From assembly GCA_903642225.1 (NCBI GenBank), contig CAHJWI010000019.1:1-64000 (forward strand): a DNA stretch of 64,000 nt. Direction: 5' to 3'. The position numbers were made by a program, and so were the translations under genes. Each line of letters starts with the position of its first letter. Position 1 is the stretch's first letter. Source of the stretch: Acidobacteriaceae bacterium. Lineage in GTDB: Bacteria > Acidobacteriota > Terriglobia > Terriglobales > Acidobacteriaceae. Positions 1-9,509 of the stretch are shown here, one piece after another. The notes beneath the pieces were generated by a model. That model had not been told where the DNA came from. It saw only the letters and a program-made list of their open reading frames with translations, and made no database searches.

Positions 1-2417
1 AGTCAGACGACGGCGAGTCCTCTTCGGCCAACGGCGAGGCCCTTGTGCTCAAGGGCAACACCCTCAGCAATCTCTCCAACGACCCCAATACCCTGCAGCA
101 GCAGTTACAGGCACTGGTGGGCGGTTCCGACGACGGCCAACAGGCCCAGTTCCGCATCGACGGCTTCAGCGGCGGCCGCTTCCCACCCAAGGACAGCATC
201 CGCGAAGTCCGCGTGAACCAGAACAGCTACTCCGCCGAGTTCGATCAGCGCGGCAACAGCATCATCGACATCTTCACCAAGCCCGGTACTGACAAGCTAC
301 ACGGCTTCTTCTTCGCCAACGGCAACGCAGACATCTTCAACGCGCGCAATCCATTCATCATTGCCCAGCCGCCGTACCACACCACCTATTTTGACGGGAA
401 CCTGAACGGTCCTCTGGGCAAAAAGACCAGCTTCTTCGTCGGCGGCAACCGCGCTGACATGGAGAATAACGCGGCCGTCAACGCCGTCGTGCTCGACAGC
501 GCATTCAACAGCACGCCGTTCTCGCAGGCCATTCCCAATCCGTCCGTCACCAACTCGTTCAATCTCCGCTTCGATCGCCAGCTGTCCACCAACAACACCT
601 TTACCGGCCGCTTTGAGTTCGCCGACAACCAGCAGACCAATAGCGGCGTCGGCCAACTCGTGCTCTCCTCGCAGGGCCTGAACACAGACAACAAGACCAG
701 CACATTTCAGCTGGGCAACACCACCATCTTCGGCCCGCGAACGGTTGCGGAAACGCGCTTTCAATACCTGCGCACACGCACGCGTCAGACGCCCGTGAGC
801 ACCGCGCCTACCCTCGTTGTCCAGGGTTCGTTCAATGGCGGCGGAAGCCCGGCCCAGGCGTCTGAGGACAAGCAGGACAACTACGAGTTCCAGGAGTACC
901 TGAGCTTCGACCGCGGCAAGCACTTTATCCGTGCCGGTGCGCGCTACCGACTTACCCGCAACAGCAACGTTTCCACCGGCAACTACAACGGTCAATACAT
1001 CTTCCCCACCCTTCTTGCGTACCAGATCACACTTCGCGGCCAGGCAGCCGGCCTCACACCCGCGCAAATCCGCGCAGCGGGTGGCGGCGCGTCCCAGTTC
1101 AACCTCACCGCAGGCACACCCTCGGCTGCCATCCTCACCGGCGATCTGGGCCTGTATATCGAAGACGAGTGGAAGCTACGGCCGCATTTTAGCCTCACGC
1201 CTGGCCTGCGGTTTGAGACTCAATCCGCCATCCCGGACCACGTCGACCCTGCGCCACGACTCGGCTTCACGTGGGAGGTCTTTACCGGCAAACGCAAGTC
1301 GCCGTGGGTCACTCTTCGCGGCGGTGCCGGCATTTTTTACGACCGCTTTGCCGCGGGGAACATCCTGAACAGCGTCCGTCAAAACGGCGTTACGCAGCGA
1401 TCGTATTTCATCGAGAATCCGGACTTCTACCCTTCCATTCCGGCACCCGCCAGCCTCACCAGCATCCAGCCCACCGTCTATCGCCTCGCCCCAAACCTCC
1501 GCTCGGAGTACTACATCACCGAAGGCATCACGGCCAGTCGCTCCATTCTCGGCCAGGGCAATCTCAGCGTCACTTTCAACCACATTCAGGGCGTTCACCT
1601 GAACCTGTCGCGCAATGTCAACGCTCCGCTTGACGGTGTGCGCCCCCTCGGCGGAACCCAGAACGTCTACCAGTATTCGTCCGACGGCAACTCGACCATC
1701 AATTCACTCAGGACCAACTACTACTTTCCGCTCGGCAAGCACGCGGGCCTCTGGGGAACGTATGTCCTCCGATATCAGCAGTCCGATAGTTCCGGCGCAT
1801 CCAGCTTCGTCTCAAACTCCTACAACGTGCGTGCCGACTACGGTCGCCCAACCCAGGTAGCTCGCCAGCGTGTGTACACCGGTGGTTGGTGGGAGATAGG
1901 TCGCGGCTTTAACGGCTCTCTCTTCCTCGCCACGCACACGAACACTCGCTTCAACATCACCACCGGCAGCGACAACAACGGCGACAGCATCTACAACGAC
2001 CGCCCCACCTTCGCCACGGACCTCACCCGCGCCTCCGTCGTTCGCACCGCCTTTGGCATTTTTGACACGCAACCCACCGCCGGCCAGCAGATTATTCCTA
2101 TCAACTACGGCCGTGCACCCGGCCTATTTACGCTGCAAACGCAGTTTGGCAAGCGTCTTGGCTTTGGGCCGCGGCCCGTTCCACCGCCTCCCGCACCCGG
2201 CACCAAGCCGGACCCCCATCCTGATAAGCCGGAGCGCCCATACCAGTTGTTCTTCTCCATCGAAGCGCAAAATGTGTTCAATACGGTCAACGCCGGAGAG
2301 CCTGTAGGCCAGCTCAGTTCGCCATACTTCGGTCGCAGCCTCACGCTCAACAGCGAAGAGAGCGGCAGCACCGCCGCGAACCGGCAGGTAACGCTGTCCA
2401 CCCAGTTCCGCTTCTAA
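1..2417 (+). CDS. TonB-dependent receptor, Oar-like (C-terminal part, truncated by window edge)
   Basis: The reading frame is open from the first bases of the window, so the gene begins upstream and only about 805 C-terminal codons are present. The visible part has plug-like sequence (residues rich in N, G, Q and the segment IDGFSGGRFPPKDSIREVRV) followed by a long alternating beta-barrel and ends in STQFRF with a terminal aromatic residue, as outer-membrane barrels do. Acidobacteria carry many such Oar/carboxypeptidase-regulatory-domain receptors for uptake of large organic substrates. The missing N-terminus would hold the signal peptide and regulatory domain. The substrate cannot be read from the sequence. 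Its stop overlaps the stop of the convergent downstream gene by 4 bp. Confidence 0.85.
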   Translation, partial: SDDGESSSANGEALVLKGNTLSNLSNDPNTLQQQLQALVGGSDDGQQAQFRIDGFSGGRFPPKDSIREVRVNQNSYSAEFDQRGNSIIDIFTKPGTDKLHGFFFANGNADIFNARNPFIIAQPPYHTTYFDGNLNGPLGKKTSFFVGGNRADMENNAAVNAVVLDSAFNSTPFSQAIPNPSVTNSFNLRFDRQLSTNNTFTGRFEFADNQQTNSGVGQLVLSSQGLNTDNKTSTFQLGNTTIFGPRTVAETRFQYLRTRTRQTPVSTAPTLVVQGSFNGGGSPAQASEDKQDNYEFQEYLSFDRGKHFIRAGARYRLTRNSNVSTGNYNGQYIFPTLLAYQITLRGQAAGLTPAQIRAAGGGASQFNLTAGTPSAAILTGDLGLYIEDEWKLRPHFSLTPGLRFETQSAIPDHVDPAPRLGFTWEVFTGKRKSPWVTLRGGAGIFYDRFAAGNILNSVRQNGVTQRSYFIENPDFYPSIPAPASLTSIQPTVYRLAPNLRSEYYITEGITASRSILGQGNLSVTFNHIQGVHLNLSRNVNAPLDGVRPLGGTQNVYQYSSDGNSTINSLRTNYYFPLGKHAGLWGTYVLRYQQSDSSGASSFVSNSYNVRADYGRPTQVARQRVYTGGWWEIGRGFNGSLFLATHTNTRFNITTGSDNNGDSIYNDRPTFATDLTRASVVRTAFGIFDTQPTAGQQIIPINYGRAPGLFTLQTQFGKRLGFGPRPVPPPPAPGTKPDPHPDKPERPYQLFFSIEAQNVFNTVNAGEPVGQLSSPYFGRSLTLNSEESGSTAANRQVTLSTQFRF

Positions 2418-2707
2418 TCCTTCAGCGGAAGCAGTGCCGCTGTCATCGCGTCCCATTCGTCTTCCAGGCTGCCCGCATATACCGGTCTTCCCGCTCTGCG
2501 ATACCAGTACCTCGCGTTAAAGGCATCCCCCTCTTTGCGATGAAGATACGCGTGCACCCACGCGCTGTCCCGGTCCTGCTCATCGGCCTGGGCTACCTCA
2601 AGTGCAGCCTTCCAGTTGCCGTGCGCGTCGTGCCACAGCGCCCGCAGCGGTCCCGTCAACTGCCCCGGGTTCTCCGCCAGAAATTCCTTCGTGGTGGTTT
2701 CATCCAT
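2414..2707 (-). CDS. hypothetical protein, 97 aa
   Basis: A small acidic soluble protein of about 97 residues with no signal peptide or membrane segment. The ATG at 2707 (MDETTTKEF) is chosen because the region further upstream runs into the divergent ABC gene starting at 2742. It contains several Trp and Tyr residues (ALWHDAHGNWKAALEVA, AYLHRKEGDAFNARYWYRRAG) in a helical pattern that resembles a short TPR-like or helical-hairpin protein. Such sequences recur in acidobacterial genomes without known function. It is convergent with the TonB receptor (4 bp overlap of the stops) and only 34 bp from the divergent ABC ATPase. I cannot assign a function. Confidence 0.6.
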   Translation of the reverse strand: MDETTTKEFLAENPGQLTGPLRALWHDAHGNWKAALEVAQADEQDRDSAWVHAYLHRKEGDAFNARYWYRRAGRPVYAGSLEDEWDAMTAALLPLKD

Positions 2708-2741
2708 GCTGTCTTCGATGCCACCCGCTAGACTTAGGACT

Positions 2742-3452
2742 GTGACCGAGCCGTTTCCACCCATCGCAGGCACGTCTCTGCTTCGCGTTATCGCACTTAC
2801 AAAAAGTTATGCCGGCACCGGCAGCCACGCAGCCCTTACACTCTTCAACGATCTAAACCTGGATGTTGCACAGGGCGAGATGTTGGCGATTGTGGGCGAA
2901 AGTGGCGCAGGCAAAAGCACGCTCCTGCACCTGCTCGCCGCCATGGATGCGCCCACCTCCGGCAAGGTCGTCATCGACGGCACGTCCCTCAGTACCTTGA
3001 ACGCCAGGCAGCAGGCCGAGTTTCGCAACCGCACCATCGGCTACGTGTGGCAGGCGCATTATCTGCTGCCGGAGTTTACCGCGGTGGAGAATGTCGCTAT
3101 GCCCCTGCTGGCGCGCAGCGAAAACCCGAAACGCGCCCGCAAAGCTGCGCTCCGCTGGCTGGCGGAAGTCGCGCTCTCCGACCGTGCCGAGCACCGCGCC
3201 GGCGAACTTTCCGGTGGCGAGCAGCAGCGCGTCTCGCTTGCACGCGCCCTTGTTACGGAACCCAAGCTGCTGCTGGCGGACGAGCCTACCGGTAACCTGG
3301 ATAGCCGGACCGGCGAGGTCGTCTTCGCCCTGCTGCAGCGATTGCATCGGGAACACGGCATGACCACTGTTTTAGTTACCCACCATCTCGCCTTTGCACA
3401 CCGTTGCGACCGGGTCTTGCGCCTGGACGCAGGCATGCTCGTACCGGCATAG
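2742..3452 (+). CDS. ABC transporter ATP-binding protein, LolD/MacB-type
   Basis: Cytoplasmic ATPase subunit of about 236 residues. All ABC motifs are present: Walker A GESGAGKST near residue 52, Q-loop Gln in YVWQ near 104, signature LSGGEQQR near 156, Walker B LLLADEPTGNLD near 176 and the H-loop His in VTHH. The LSGGEQQR plus GNLDS combination is typical of the LolD/MacB/FtsE group, which drives lipoprotein release or export. The GTG at 2742 with AGGA just upstream is the best start, because earlier in-frame starts overlap the divergent gene. No permease (LolC/E) is adjacent, so its partner must be elsewhere and the exact role is uncertain. Confidence 0.8.
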   Translation: MTEPFPPIAGTSLLRVIALTKSYAGTGSHAALTLFNDLNLDVAQGEMLAIVGESGAGKSTLLHLLAAMDAPTSGKVVIDGTSLSTLNARQQAEFRNRTIGYVWQAHYLLPEFTAVENVAMPLLARSENPKRARKAALRWLAEVALSDRAEHRAGELSGGEQQRVSLARALVTEPKLLLADEPTGNLDSRTGEVVFALLQRLHREHGMTTVLVTHHLAFAHRCDRVLRLDAGMLVPA

Positions 3453-3796
3453 GTGGGTGCCTCGAAATTAGTTTAACTTTGCCGGATTCAATCGAATCAG
3501 GATTTAGCGGCGAGGGGAGTAGAAGGGTCTTCCGAACACCGTCCGCAGCCCTGTTGACCCTGCTTCTTTTTGGCAACACTCGCGTCCAATAGTTGCAGCC
3601 CGAGATGCCAACTTCCTGATACTGTGGTCGGTAACCTGAGTTTTTCCGGCGGGCTTTACGTACGATTGATGTGGGAACGGAGCCGCCAACCGGCAGCTTC
3701 GGCCTGAAGGTTCCTGCATCGCAAGCGGTTTTGGTGCAGGAACGTGCAACAAGCCATGGTCGGCGTGCCAAACGGCAACCGGCGCAAGGGGAGAGC
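3453..3796 (+). other. clpC leader / intergenic region
   Basis: This 344 bp region has no convincing gene. It holds the ribosome-binding site of clpC (AAGGGGAG, 3786-3793) and a 9-bp inverted repeat at 3710-3718 and 3735-3743 (gttcctgca / tgcaggaac, 16 nt loop) about 55 nt upstream of the start. I looked for CIRCE, CtsR and HAIR operators and did not find a match. Confidence 0.5.
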
Positions 3797-6277
3797 ATGT
3801 TCGAGCGTTACACCGAGAAAGCGCGCCGCGTGATTTTTTTCGCGCGGTACGAGGCAAGCCAGTTCGGCTCGCCCTACATCGAGACCGAACACCTTCTGCT
3901 TGGACTTCTGCGGGAGGACAAGGCGCTCACAAACCGCTTTCTGCGGTCACATGCGTCTGTTGAATCCATCCGTAAACAGATTGAAGGCCACACCACAATT
4001 CGCGAGAAGGTCTCGACCTCCGTCGACCTTCCACTCAGCAACGAGTGCAAACGCGTACTCGCCTACGCGGCTGAAGAAGCAGAGCGCCTGAGCCACAAAC
4101 ACATCGGCACGGAGCACCTTCTGCTCGGCCTGCTGCGTGAGGAGAAATGTTTCGCCGCGGAGATTCTGATGGAGCGCGGCCTGCGTCTGCCGGCCATCCG
4201 CGAGGAGTTGCAGCGCACCACCCAGGAAAAGCCCGCCGCCCAGCAGAAGCAGCAGCAGCGCGGCAACAATGCTCAACCCGAACAGAGCATGCTCGCCGAG
4301 TTCAGCCGTGACTTGACCCAGGCCGCGATGGACCAGCAACTTGATCCGCTCGTCGGTCGAGACACCGAGGTTGACCGCGTGATTCAGATCCTGTGCCGCA
4401 GGACGAAGAACAACCCGGTGCTCATTGGGGAACCTGGAGTTGGCAAGACCGCCATCGTCGAGGGTCTGGCACAAAAGATTGCCGACGGCGAAGTGCCCAG
4501 CTTTCTTGCCGACAAGCGTGTGCTGTCGCTTGATCTCTCTCTGATTGTGGCAGGGACAAAGTACCGAGGCCAGTTTGAAGAGCGCCTGAAAACCATCATG
4601 AAAGAGCTGATGGAGAACCAGAACAGCATTGTCTTCATCGACGAGCTACACACCCTGGTCGGTGCCGGCTCGGCCGAAGGCTCGCTTGACGCTGCCAACA
4701 TTCTGAAGCCGGCTCTAAGCCGTGGTGAAATTCAGTGCATAGGCGCAACCACGCCCGCTGAGTTCCGCAAGTCGATCGAGAAAGACCGCTCGCTCGAGCG
4801 CCGCTTTCAGGCCGTCAAAGTGCCGCCGCCGAACGAGGCCGATGCCGTCAAGATCATCATGGGTATCAAGGAAAAATACGAGAAATTCCACGCCGTCAGC
4901 TACACCGACGACGCGATCGAGTTTTCCGTCTCGCACTCCTCCCGCTATATCCCGGATCGCTTTCTGCCCGATAAGGCCATCGATCTGATAGACGAGGCAG
5001 GTGCACGCGTGAAGCTTCGGCAGACAACGCTGCCGGAAGAGCTGACCGAGGTCCAGAAGCGCATAAAGTTCATCGTGCACCGCATGGAAAACGCCATTGC
5101 GAACCACGAGTTTGAGAAGGCGCGCTTCTACAGCGACGAGGAACGCAAGGAGCGCGACAACCTGCGCGCCCTTCGTGAGAAATACCACCTGGACGATTCC
5201 TCCGCCGGCATTGTTACGCGTGAGGACATCGAAGACGTGGTAAGCCGCTGGACCGGCGTTCCCATCACATCTATCAAGGAAGAAGAGACGCAGAAGCTCC
5301 TCCGGGTCGAGGAAGAGTTGCACAAGCGCGTCATCTCGCAGGAAAAGGCGATCAGCGCCCTAGCTCGTGCGATCCGCCGCTCGCGTGCCGGTCTCAAAAA
5401 TCCAGCACGTCCCATCGGCTCGTTCCTGTTTCTGGGACCAACTGGCGTCGGAAAAACTGAAATGGCCCGTACACTGGCGCAGTTTCTCTTTGGATCCGAC
5501 AAGTCACTCATCCGCTTCGACATGTCGGAATTCATGGAGAAGCATTCCGTCTCGAAGCTGATCGGTTCGCCTCCGGGATACGTCGGCTACGAAGAAGGCG
5601 GCCAGCTGACAGAGCGCGTAAAGCGTTCGCCTTATTCCGTCGTTCTGCTGGACGAAGTGGAAAAGGCGCATCCTGATGTGTTCAACCTTCTGCTGCAAGT
5701 GTTTGAGGACGGTCACTTGACGGACGGCCTCGGCAATACCGTGGACTTTAAGAACACAATCCTCATCATGACGTCGAACATCGGCGCCAAGCACCTGATG
5801 AAGCGGGAGGGCCTCGGCTTTCAGAGCAACAAGGAAGATGTCATCGCTGAAAAGGTAGAGGAGCTTGTGAAGGGCGAGGTCAAGCGTACCTTTAATCCGG
5901 AATTCCTCAACCGCATCGACGAAATCATCATCTTCACCGCCCTGTCTGACGCAGACCTGATGCAAATTCTCGAACTGCTCGTTCAAAGCCTGAACACCAA
6001 CCTGGTCCATAAGGCCATCACCATTTCCGTCACCGACGAAGCCAAGAAGTGGATTCTCGACAAGACGCTCGTCGACCGCAGCTACGGTGCGCGTCCCCTG
6101 CGCCGCGCTCTGCAGCGCTACGTGGAAGACCCGCTTTCGGAAGCTCTCATTGCCGGCCTGATTACGCACAAGCCCGCGTTTCTCGAGGTGTATCTTGGCC
6201 CGGACCAGCTCTACTACCGCCCGATTTCGCAAGAAGGCGAGGAGCAATTCGAAGGTGCGGCGCTGTCCATGGTGTAA
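3797..6277 (+). CDS. clpC: ATP-dependent Clp protease ATPase subunit ClpC
   Basis: Class I Hsp100 unfoldase of about 826 residues, the size of ClpC. It begins [12 protein letters not shown] after the RBS AAGGGGAG. Domains in order: two N-terminal Clp repeats ([10 protein letters not shown] and [10 protein letters not shown] copies, residues 1-150), a Gln-rich linker, AAA-1 with Walker [10 protein letters not shown] and Walker B VFIDELH, a short middle domain (residues about 410-480), AAA-2 with GPTGVGKTE and [11 protein letters not shown], and the D2-small domain. A GLGF segment near the expected ClpP-binding loop suggests docking to ClpP. It hands unfolded substrates to ClpP, encoded 5 kb downstream. 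No ctsR, mcsA or mcsB neighbours are seen, so regulation differs from Firmicutes. Confidence 0.95.
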   Translation: MFERYTEKARRVIFFARYEASQFGSPYIETEHLLLGLLREDKALTNRFLRSHASVESIRKQIEGHTTIREKVSTSVDLPLSNECKRVLAYAAEEAERLSHKHIGTEHLLLGLLREEKCFAAEILMERGLRLPAIREELQRTTQEKPAAQQKQQQRGNNAQPEQSMLAEFSRDLTQAAMDQQLDPLVGRDTEVDRVIQILCRRTKNNPVLIGEPGVGKTAIVEGLAQKIADGEVPSFLADKRVLSLDLSLIVAGTKYRGQFEERLKTIMKELMENQNSIVFIDELHTLVGAGSAEGSLDAANILKPALSRGEIQCIGATTPAEFRKSIEKDRSLERRFQAVKVPPPNEADAVKIIMGIKEKYEKFHAVSYTDDAIEFSVSHSSRYIPDRFLPDKAIDLIDEAGARVKLRQTTLPEELTEVQKRIKFIVHRMENAIANHEFEKARFYSDEERKERDNLRALREKYHLDDSSAGIVTREDIEDVVSRWTGVPITSIKEEETQKLLRVEEELHKRVISQEKAISALARAIRRSRAGLKNPARPIGSFLFLGPTGVGKTEMARTLAQFLFGSDKSLIRFDMSEFMEKHSVSKLIGSPPGYVGYEEGGQLTERVKRSPYSVVLLDEVEKAHPDVFNLLLQVFEDGHLTDGLGNTVDFKNTILIMTSNIGAKHLMKREGLGFQSNKEDVIAEKVEELVKGEVKRTFNPEFLNRIDEIIIFTALSDADLMQILELLVQSLNTNLVHKAITISVTDEAKKWILDKTLVDRSYGARPLRRALQRYVEDPLSEALIAGLITHKPAFLEVYLGPDQLYYRPISQEGEEQFEGAALSMV

Positions 6278-6302
6278 GTCCCGCAGCAAGTCACGGCCAA
6301 CG

Positions 6303-6326
6303 AGGGAGGCGCAACCGCGCCTCCCT
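6303..6326 (+). terminator. rho-independent terminator of clpC
   Basis: A perfect 10-bp stem (agggaggcgc / gcgcctccct) with an AACC loop lies 25 bp after the clpC stop and is followed by the T-rich run ttccttctttt. Confidence 0.85.
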
Positions 6327-6481
6327 TTCCTTCTTTTGGTTTGCGCACCCCTCGTCGATGGCGCTATGCTGACCGCGTCTCCGACCTGGTCGTGGCGCGC
6401 CGGTCTCCTCCCGCAGCGGGCCCTTCTCTCATCGCGCACGGCATCTTGGATCGCAAGCGCTGACGCAACGCAAAGGAAGTC

Positions 6482-6840
6482 ATGGCAAACAATCAAATCG
6501 CTTACGTCGAACTACCCACATCCGACATCGCAGCCATGCGTATCTTCTACGCAGATCTCTTCGGCTGGACCTTTTTCAATCTCGGTGACGATTACGCCGT
6601 CTTTCAGAATGCAGGCATAGACGGAGGCATCAACCCGAACAAGAACGACAGAACAAAGTCACCGCTCGTTCTAATTGAGTCGGACGATGCAGAGGGCATG
6701 CAGGAGAGAGTTCGTGCAGCTGGAAGTATCTCCCGATGGCGCTCTTCGACTATCCCGGCGGCAAACGCTTCCATTTTCTGGACCCAAGCGGCAATGAGGT
6801 GGGTGTCTTCCAGAAGATCCAGGAAACCGCGCCTTCATAG
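6482..6840 (+). pseudogene. VOC (glyoxalase/bleomycin-resistance-like) family protein, frameshifted
   Basis: The start is clear: ATG at 6482 with RBS AAAGGAAG. The first 80 residues (ANNQIAYVELPTSD, FYADLFGWTF) are a typical VOC half. Near 6720-6724 the frame is lost: the expected continuation is read in the frame of 6742 as LFDYPGGKRFHFLDPSGNEV with stop TAG at 6838-6840. One missing base after gcagctgg would restore a full protein of about 119 residues (AAGGKYLP...). In the as-read frame the tail is low-quality basic sequence up to 6871. It may be a real inactivating deletion or a sequencing error. Such small VOC proteins bind metals, but the substrate is unknown. Confidence 0.8.
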
Positions 6841-6902
6841 CTCTGCACCCAACGCAAAGAAGGAGGCCTGAAGCCCCCCTCTTCGCAGTAGCCGGACGCG
6901 CT

Positions 6903-7298
6903 CTAAACCATTGAGTTTGCTTTGTTTACAGCGGCGCTTGCCTGGTCTCCATACTGCGCGGCCTTGTCCTGTGCGGTACCGGCGAAGTCCGTCACCTTGG
7001 CGGAGGCGGTGTCGTATGCTCCGGTGATGGCGTCGGCGGCTGCACTGTAGGCCTTGGCTGCTGACTCGCTACCGCTGGCATACGCTGCTTTGCTCTGCTG
7101 GGCGAGGCGATCTGCCTGATCCTTTAGATAGTCGCTGGCGTCGCCCACGTAGTTCCCCGCCTGATCGTAGGCATCACTTGCAGCCTCGCCCAGCTTTTTG
7201 CGTGTGTTTTCGCCAGAGTCAGGGGCGTACAGCAGCGCCACCGTCGCACCCGCCGCAACTCCAACGCTGAACGCGATCCAGATTCCCTTTGCACTCAT
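6903..7298 (-). CDS. YtxH domain-containing protein
   Basis: A protein of about 131 residues with one N-terminal membrane segment (IWIAFSVGVAAGATVALLYA) followed directly by the YtxH signature APDSGENTRKKL and an Ala/Asp/Tyr-rich amphipathic helical tail with coiled-coil character. YtxH proteins are envelope-associated general stress proteins of unclear molecular role. The ATG at 7298 is chosen because GGAGG sits 8 nt upstream. An ATG 21 bp earlier lacks a site. It is convergent with the broken VOC gene. Confidence 0.8.
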   Translation of the reverse strand: MSAKGIWIAFSVGVAAGATVALLYAPDSGENTRKKLGEAASDAYDQAGNYVGDASDYLKDQADRLAQQSKAAYASGSESAAKAYSAAADAITGAYDTASAKVTDFAGTAQDKAAQYGDQASAAVNKANSMV

Positions 7299-7395
7299 CG
7301 CACTTCCTCCATAGCTCATCTCGAATGGCGTGGGCGCATTCGGTCGTACGTGGGCTGTGATTCGCCGACATCGCCGTTGGTTGTGTGGGGCAGGC

Positions 7396-8106
7396 TCACA
7401 ACCCGGCCAACTCGCGGGCTCTTATAAAGACTCGTGTGAACATAGCCCTGTCGAGCCGTCCGGTGTTCGTATTGCGAAGCGAGGGGTGGTAACTCGCAAG
7501 CAGCACAGTACCGTCTGGCATGTTGTGTTCCGCTCCATGGCCAAATGTGTAATCGCGGCGGGAGAGGATTTTGCCTTCGCGAATCAGATGATTCAGGTAA
7601 TTGTCGAATGCGATGCGTCCGAGCGCCACCACCACGCGAACACGCCGTAAAGCCGTTATCTCGGCAGAAAGATGCACCGAGCAGTTCCGGATCTCCTGCG
7701 GTGTTGGCTTGTCTGCCGGCGGCGCACACCGGCAAATCGAGCAGATGCGTGCGCCCGACAGGCGCAGAGCGTCGTGGCGGGAAGTCGCCTGTGGCTGGCT
7801 TGCGAATCCGGTGTCGTACAGAACCGGATACATGAAGTTGCCAGCACCGTCGCCGGTAAACGGTCGTCCGGTCCTGTTTGCGCCGTGGGCACCGGGAGCC
7901 AGGCCAATAATCAGAACGCGTGCAGCCGGATCTCCAAAGCCCGGCACCGGTTTCGCCCAGTACGTCCAATCCATGTACGCCTTGCGCTTCGTCTCTCCCA
8001 GGGCTGTGCAATAGCTGCGAAGGCGGGGACACAGCTCACACTCGATGATGCGGCGGGAGAGGATGTCTACACTGTGAGTGATGGAAGCTTTGCTGGCGAC
8101 GCGCAT
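7396..8106 (-). CDS. uracil-DNA glycosylase, family 5 (UDGb-type)
   Basis: Base-excision repair enzyme that removes uracil and other deaminated bases from DNA. The protein of about 236 residues has the family 5 motif A GLAPGAHGANRTGRPFTGD (residues about 68-86), in which the usual catalytic Asp/Asn is replaced by Ala as in UDGb, and motif B HPSLRNTNTGRL near residue 207. Cysteines in ECELCPRL, SYC, ARICSIC and RNC fit a 4Fe-4S cluster. The ATG at 8106 is the best start, though its RBS is weak. It stands alone between the YtxH gene and a divergent membrane-anchored gene. Confidence 0.88.
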   Translation of the reverse strand: MRVASKASITHSVDILSRRIIECELCPRLRSYCTALGETKRKAYMDWTYWAKPVPGFGDPAARVLIIGLAPGAHGANRTGRPFTGDGAGNFMYPVLYDTGFASQPQATSRHDALRLSGARICSICRCAPPADKPTPQEIRNCSVHLSAEITALRRVRVVVALGRIAFDNYLNHLIREGKILSRRDYTFGHGAEHNMPDGTVLLASYHPSLRNTNTGRLDRAMFTRVFIRARELAGL

Positions 8107-8203
8107 CGTACAAGATTGATGGTAGCCGCCTTCCGACAACTTGTGTGGAAATGCCTTCCTACGCAATACCTGCAGGGGCGAACCATCGCGGAAGTAGGTT
8201 AAG

Positions 8204-9358
8204 TTGGCAGAGCGGAACAGTGAGAACAGAGAGGACCGAGAGGACCGTCGGTCGACCAGATACGCGGAGCAGCATGGCCGCCAGGAAAGCCGCTTTAGCC
8301 TGGCTCGGTCTGGGTTGCTGACCGGCAGCGTGCTGCTCGGTTTGCTCTTGACGTTCGCAGGCCTTTGGAGAGCGCACCAAAAGGCGCGGTTTCACCAGCT
8401 CACTGCTGCGCCGCCCGAAGTGCAGACTTCGCCGCCGCCAACGGTTGGCGGTGCGGAGGCGCTTTCCCTCACGCGTCTGCCGCTGGAGCACAGCCGCATT
8501 CCCGAGTTCTCAGCCGCAACGCTTTTGCCTGGTTTAGGCATGCAGGTGCTGCAACTGACGACCACACTGGCAGGTGGTGACGTGTACCCCCTGCTCGCTG
8601 GGCCAACGGTGGAGCAAGCTGCCGGCATGCCGGCCAGCGCCGTGGATGCTGCTCCGTTCCACCTCATGCTTTCCCCGGCCGGCCAGGCCTCGGGCCAGAC
8701 AACAGACGTGATAGCGACAAAGGCCGCAACCGACGTGACCAACCGAACGGAAGCGGACGGAGGTGAAGGGACCGGAACCTTCTCAGCGGTTGATGCAGAG
8801 GGCAAATATGCTGGGGTGGAAGCCAAGGTCAACGCTGTTTTAAACGGGAGGTCACTCGAACTGTCGGTTCGAGTAAGGAACAATGCGCTTTCGAGCCGGG
8901 AATTCAGCTTGAATTGGTCTCCGCATTTTGCTGCTCCAGGCGGTGATTTGAGCAAGTTTCTGCTTACAGTTCCATCCAGTGACGTAAGGGCTGGCGGTGC
9001 GGTGCGGCGGATTGCTGGAACATCCGAGGAGTTCGCCGGCAAAGACGGGCACCCTTTGCCGGCCACCGACGTGGACCTGATCTATGTGAACCTCCAAAGG
9101 CAAGACATTGGGGATGGTCCCGCGGTGCGGCTGGTAAATTTGCGCAACGGCGTCGTTCTTCGGATCCTGCTTCTAAGCCCATCGATACGCAGCGTACGCG
9201 TGAGGACCGACACGGCCGCGCACACGCTGATGTTGAGCCTGGGAACGCAGGATCAAACCGGCGGGACCCTGCTGCAGGCTGGCGAGTCTGCCGAGTGGCG
9301 TGTTCGGATCGATATTGGAACGCTCAACGGAGAACGTGGTGGTTCCCTGTTTCCATAA
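8204..9358 (+). CDS. membrane-anchored protein with aldose-1-epimerase-like (mutarotase-fold) domain
   Basis: A predicted protein of up to 384 residues: a charged N-terminus, one membrane segment (about residues 37-54, LLTGSVLLGLLLTFAGL) and a long periplasmic part. Segments such as GMQVLQLTTTLAGGDVYPLL, FSLNWSPHF, HPLPATDVDLIYVNL and RILLLSPSIRSVRV resemble the galactose-mutarotase superfamily fold. The classical catalytic His pair is not obvious, so activity is doubtful. The TTG at 8204 follows GAAGTAGG, but the first 20 codons are made of a short direct repeat (gagaggacc twice), so the real start may be the TTG or GTG just before the membrane helix. Function is unknown. Confidence 0.6.
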   Translation: MAERNSENREDREDRRSTRYAEQHGRQESRFSLARSGLLTGSVLLGLLLTFAGLWRAHQKARFHQLTAAPPEVQTSPPPTVGGAEALSLTRLPLEHSRIPEFSAATLLPGLGMQVLQLTTTLAGGDVYPLLAGPTVEQAAGMPASAVDAAPFHLMLSPAGQASGQTTDVIATKAATDVTNRTEADGGEGTGTFSAVDAEGKYAGVEAKVNAVLNGRSLELSVRVRNNALSSREFSLNWSPHFAAPGGDLSKFLLTVPSSDVRAGGAVRRIAGTSEEFAGKDGHPLPATDVDLIYVNLQRQDIGDGPAVRLVNLRNGVVLRILLLSPSIRSVRVRTDTAAHTLMLSLGTQDQTGGTLLQAGESAEWRVRIDIGTLNGERGGSLFP

Positions 9359-9509
9359 AGTGCCAGGTCTGCGGCTGTGCGAAGCAGGTGGTACGACCCT
9401 GAGGGGATTTGACCGGCTTGGCCGAGCTTCGTAGCATGGACTCAGGCCGTTTGCCCGCGCGCAGGTTTGCGCATCGCTTCGGTGAAAGCTACTCAGAAAA
9501 AGGCACATT

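Noticed and set aside
3453..3796. CIRCE, CtsR or HAIR operator before clpC
   Set aside because: No match to the repeats of any of these; only an unrelated 9-bp inverted repeat is present.
5504..6496. 330-codon open frame on the minus strand opposite clpC
   Set aside because: It is opposite a well-supported gene in the same GC-rich codon phase, has no RBS and no recognisable domain. The same holds for other long antisense frames such as 9489-10496, 33614-34570, 35313-36515, 36611-37843 and 62627-63553.
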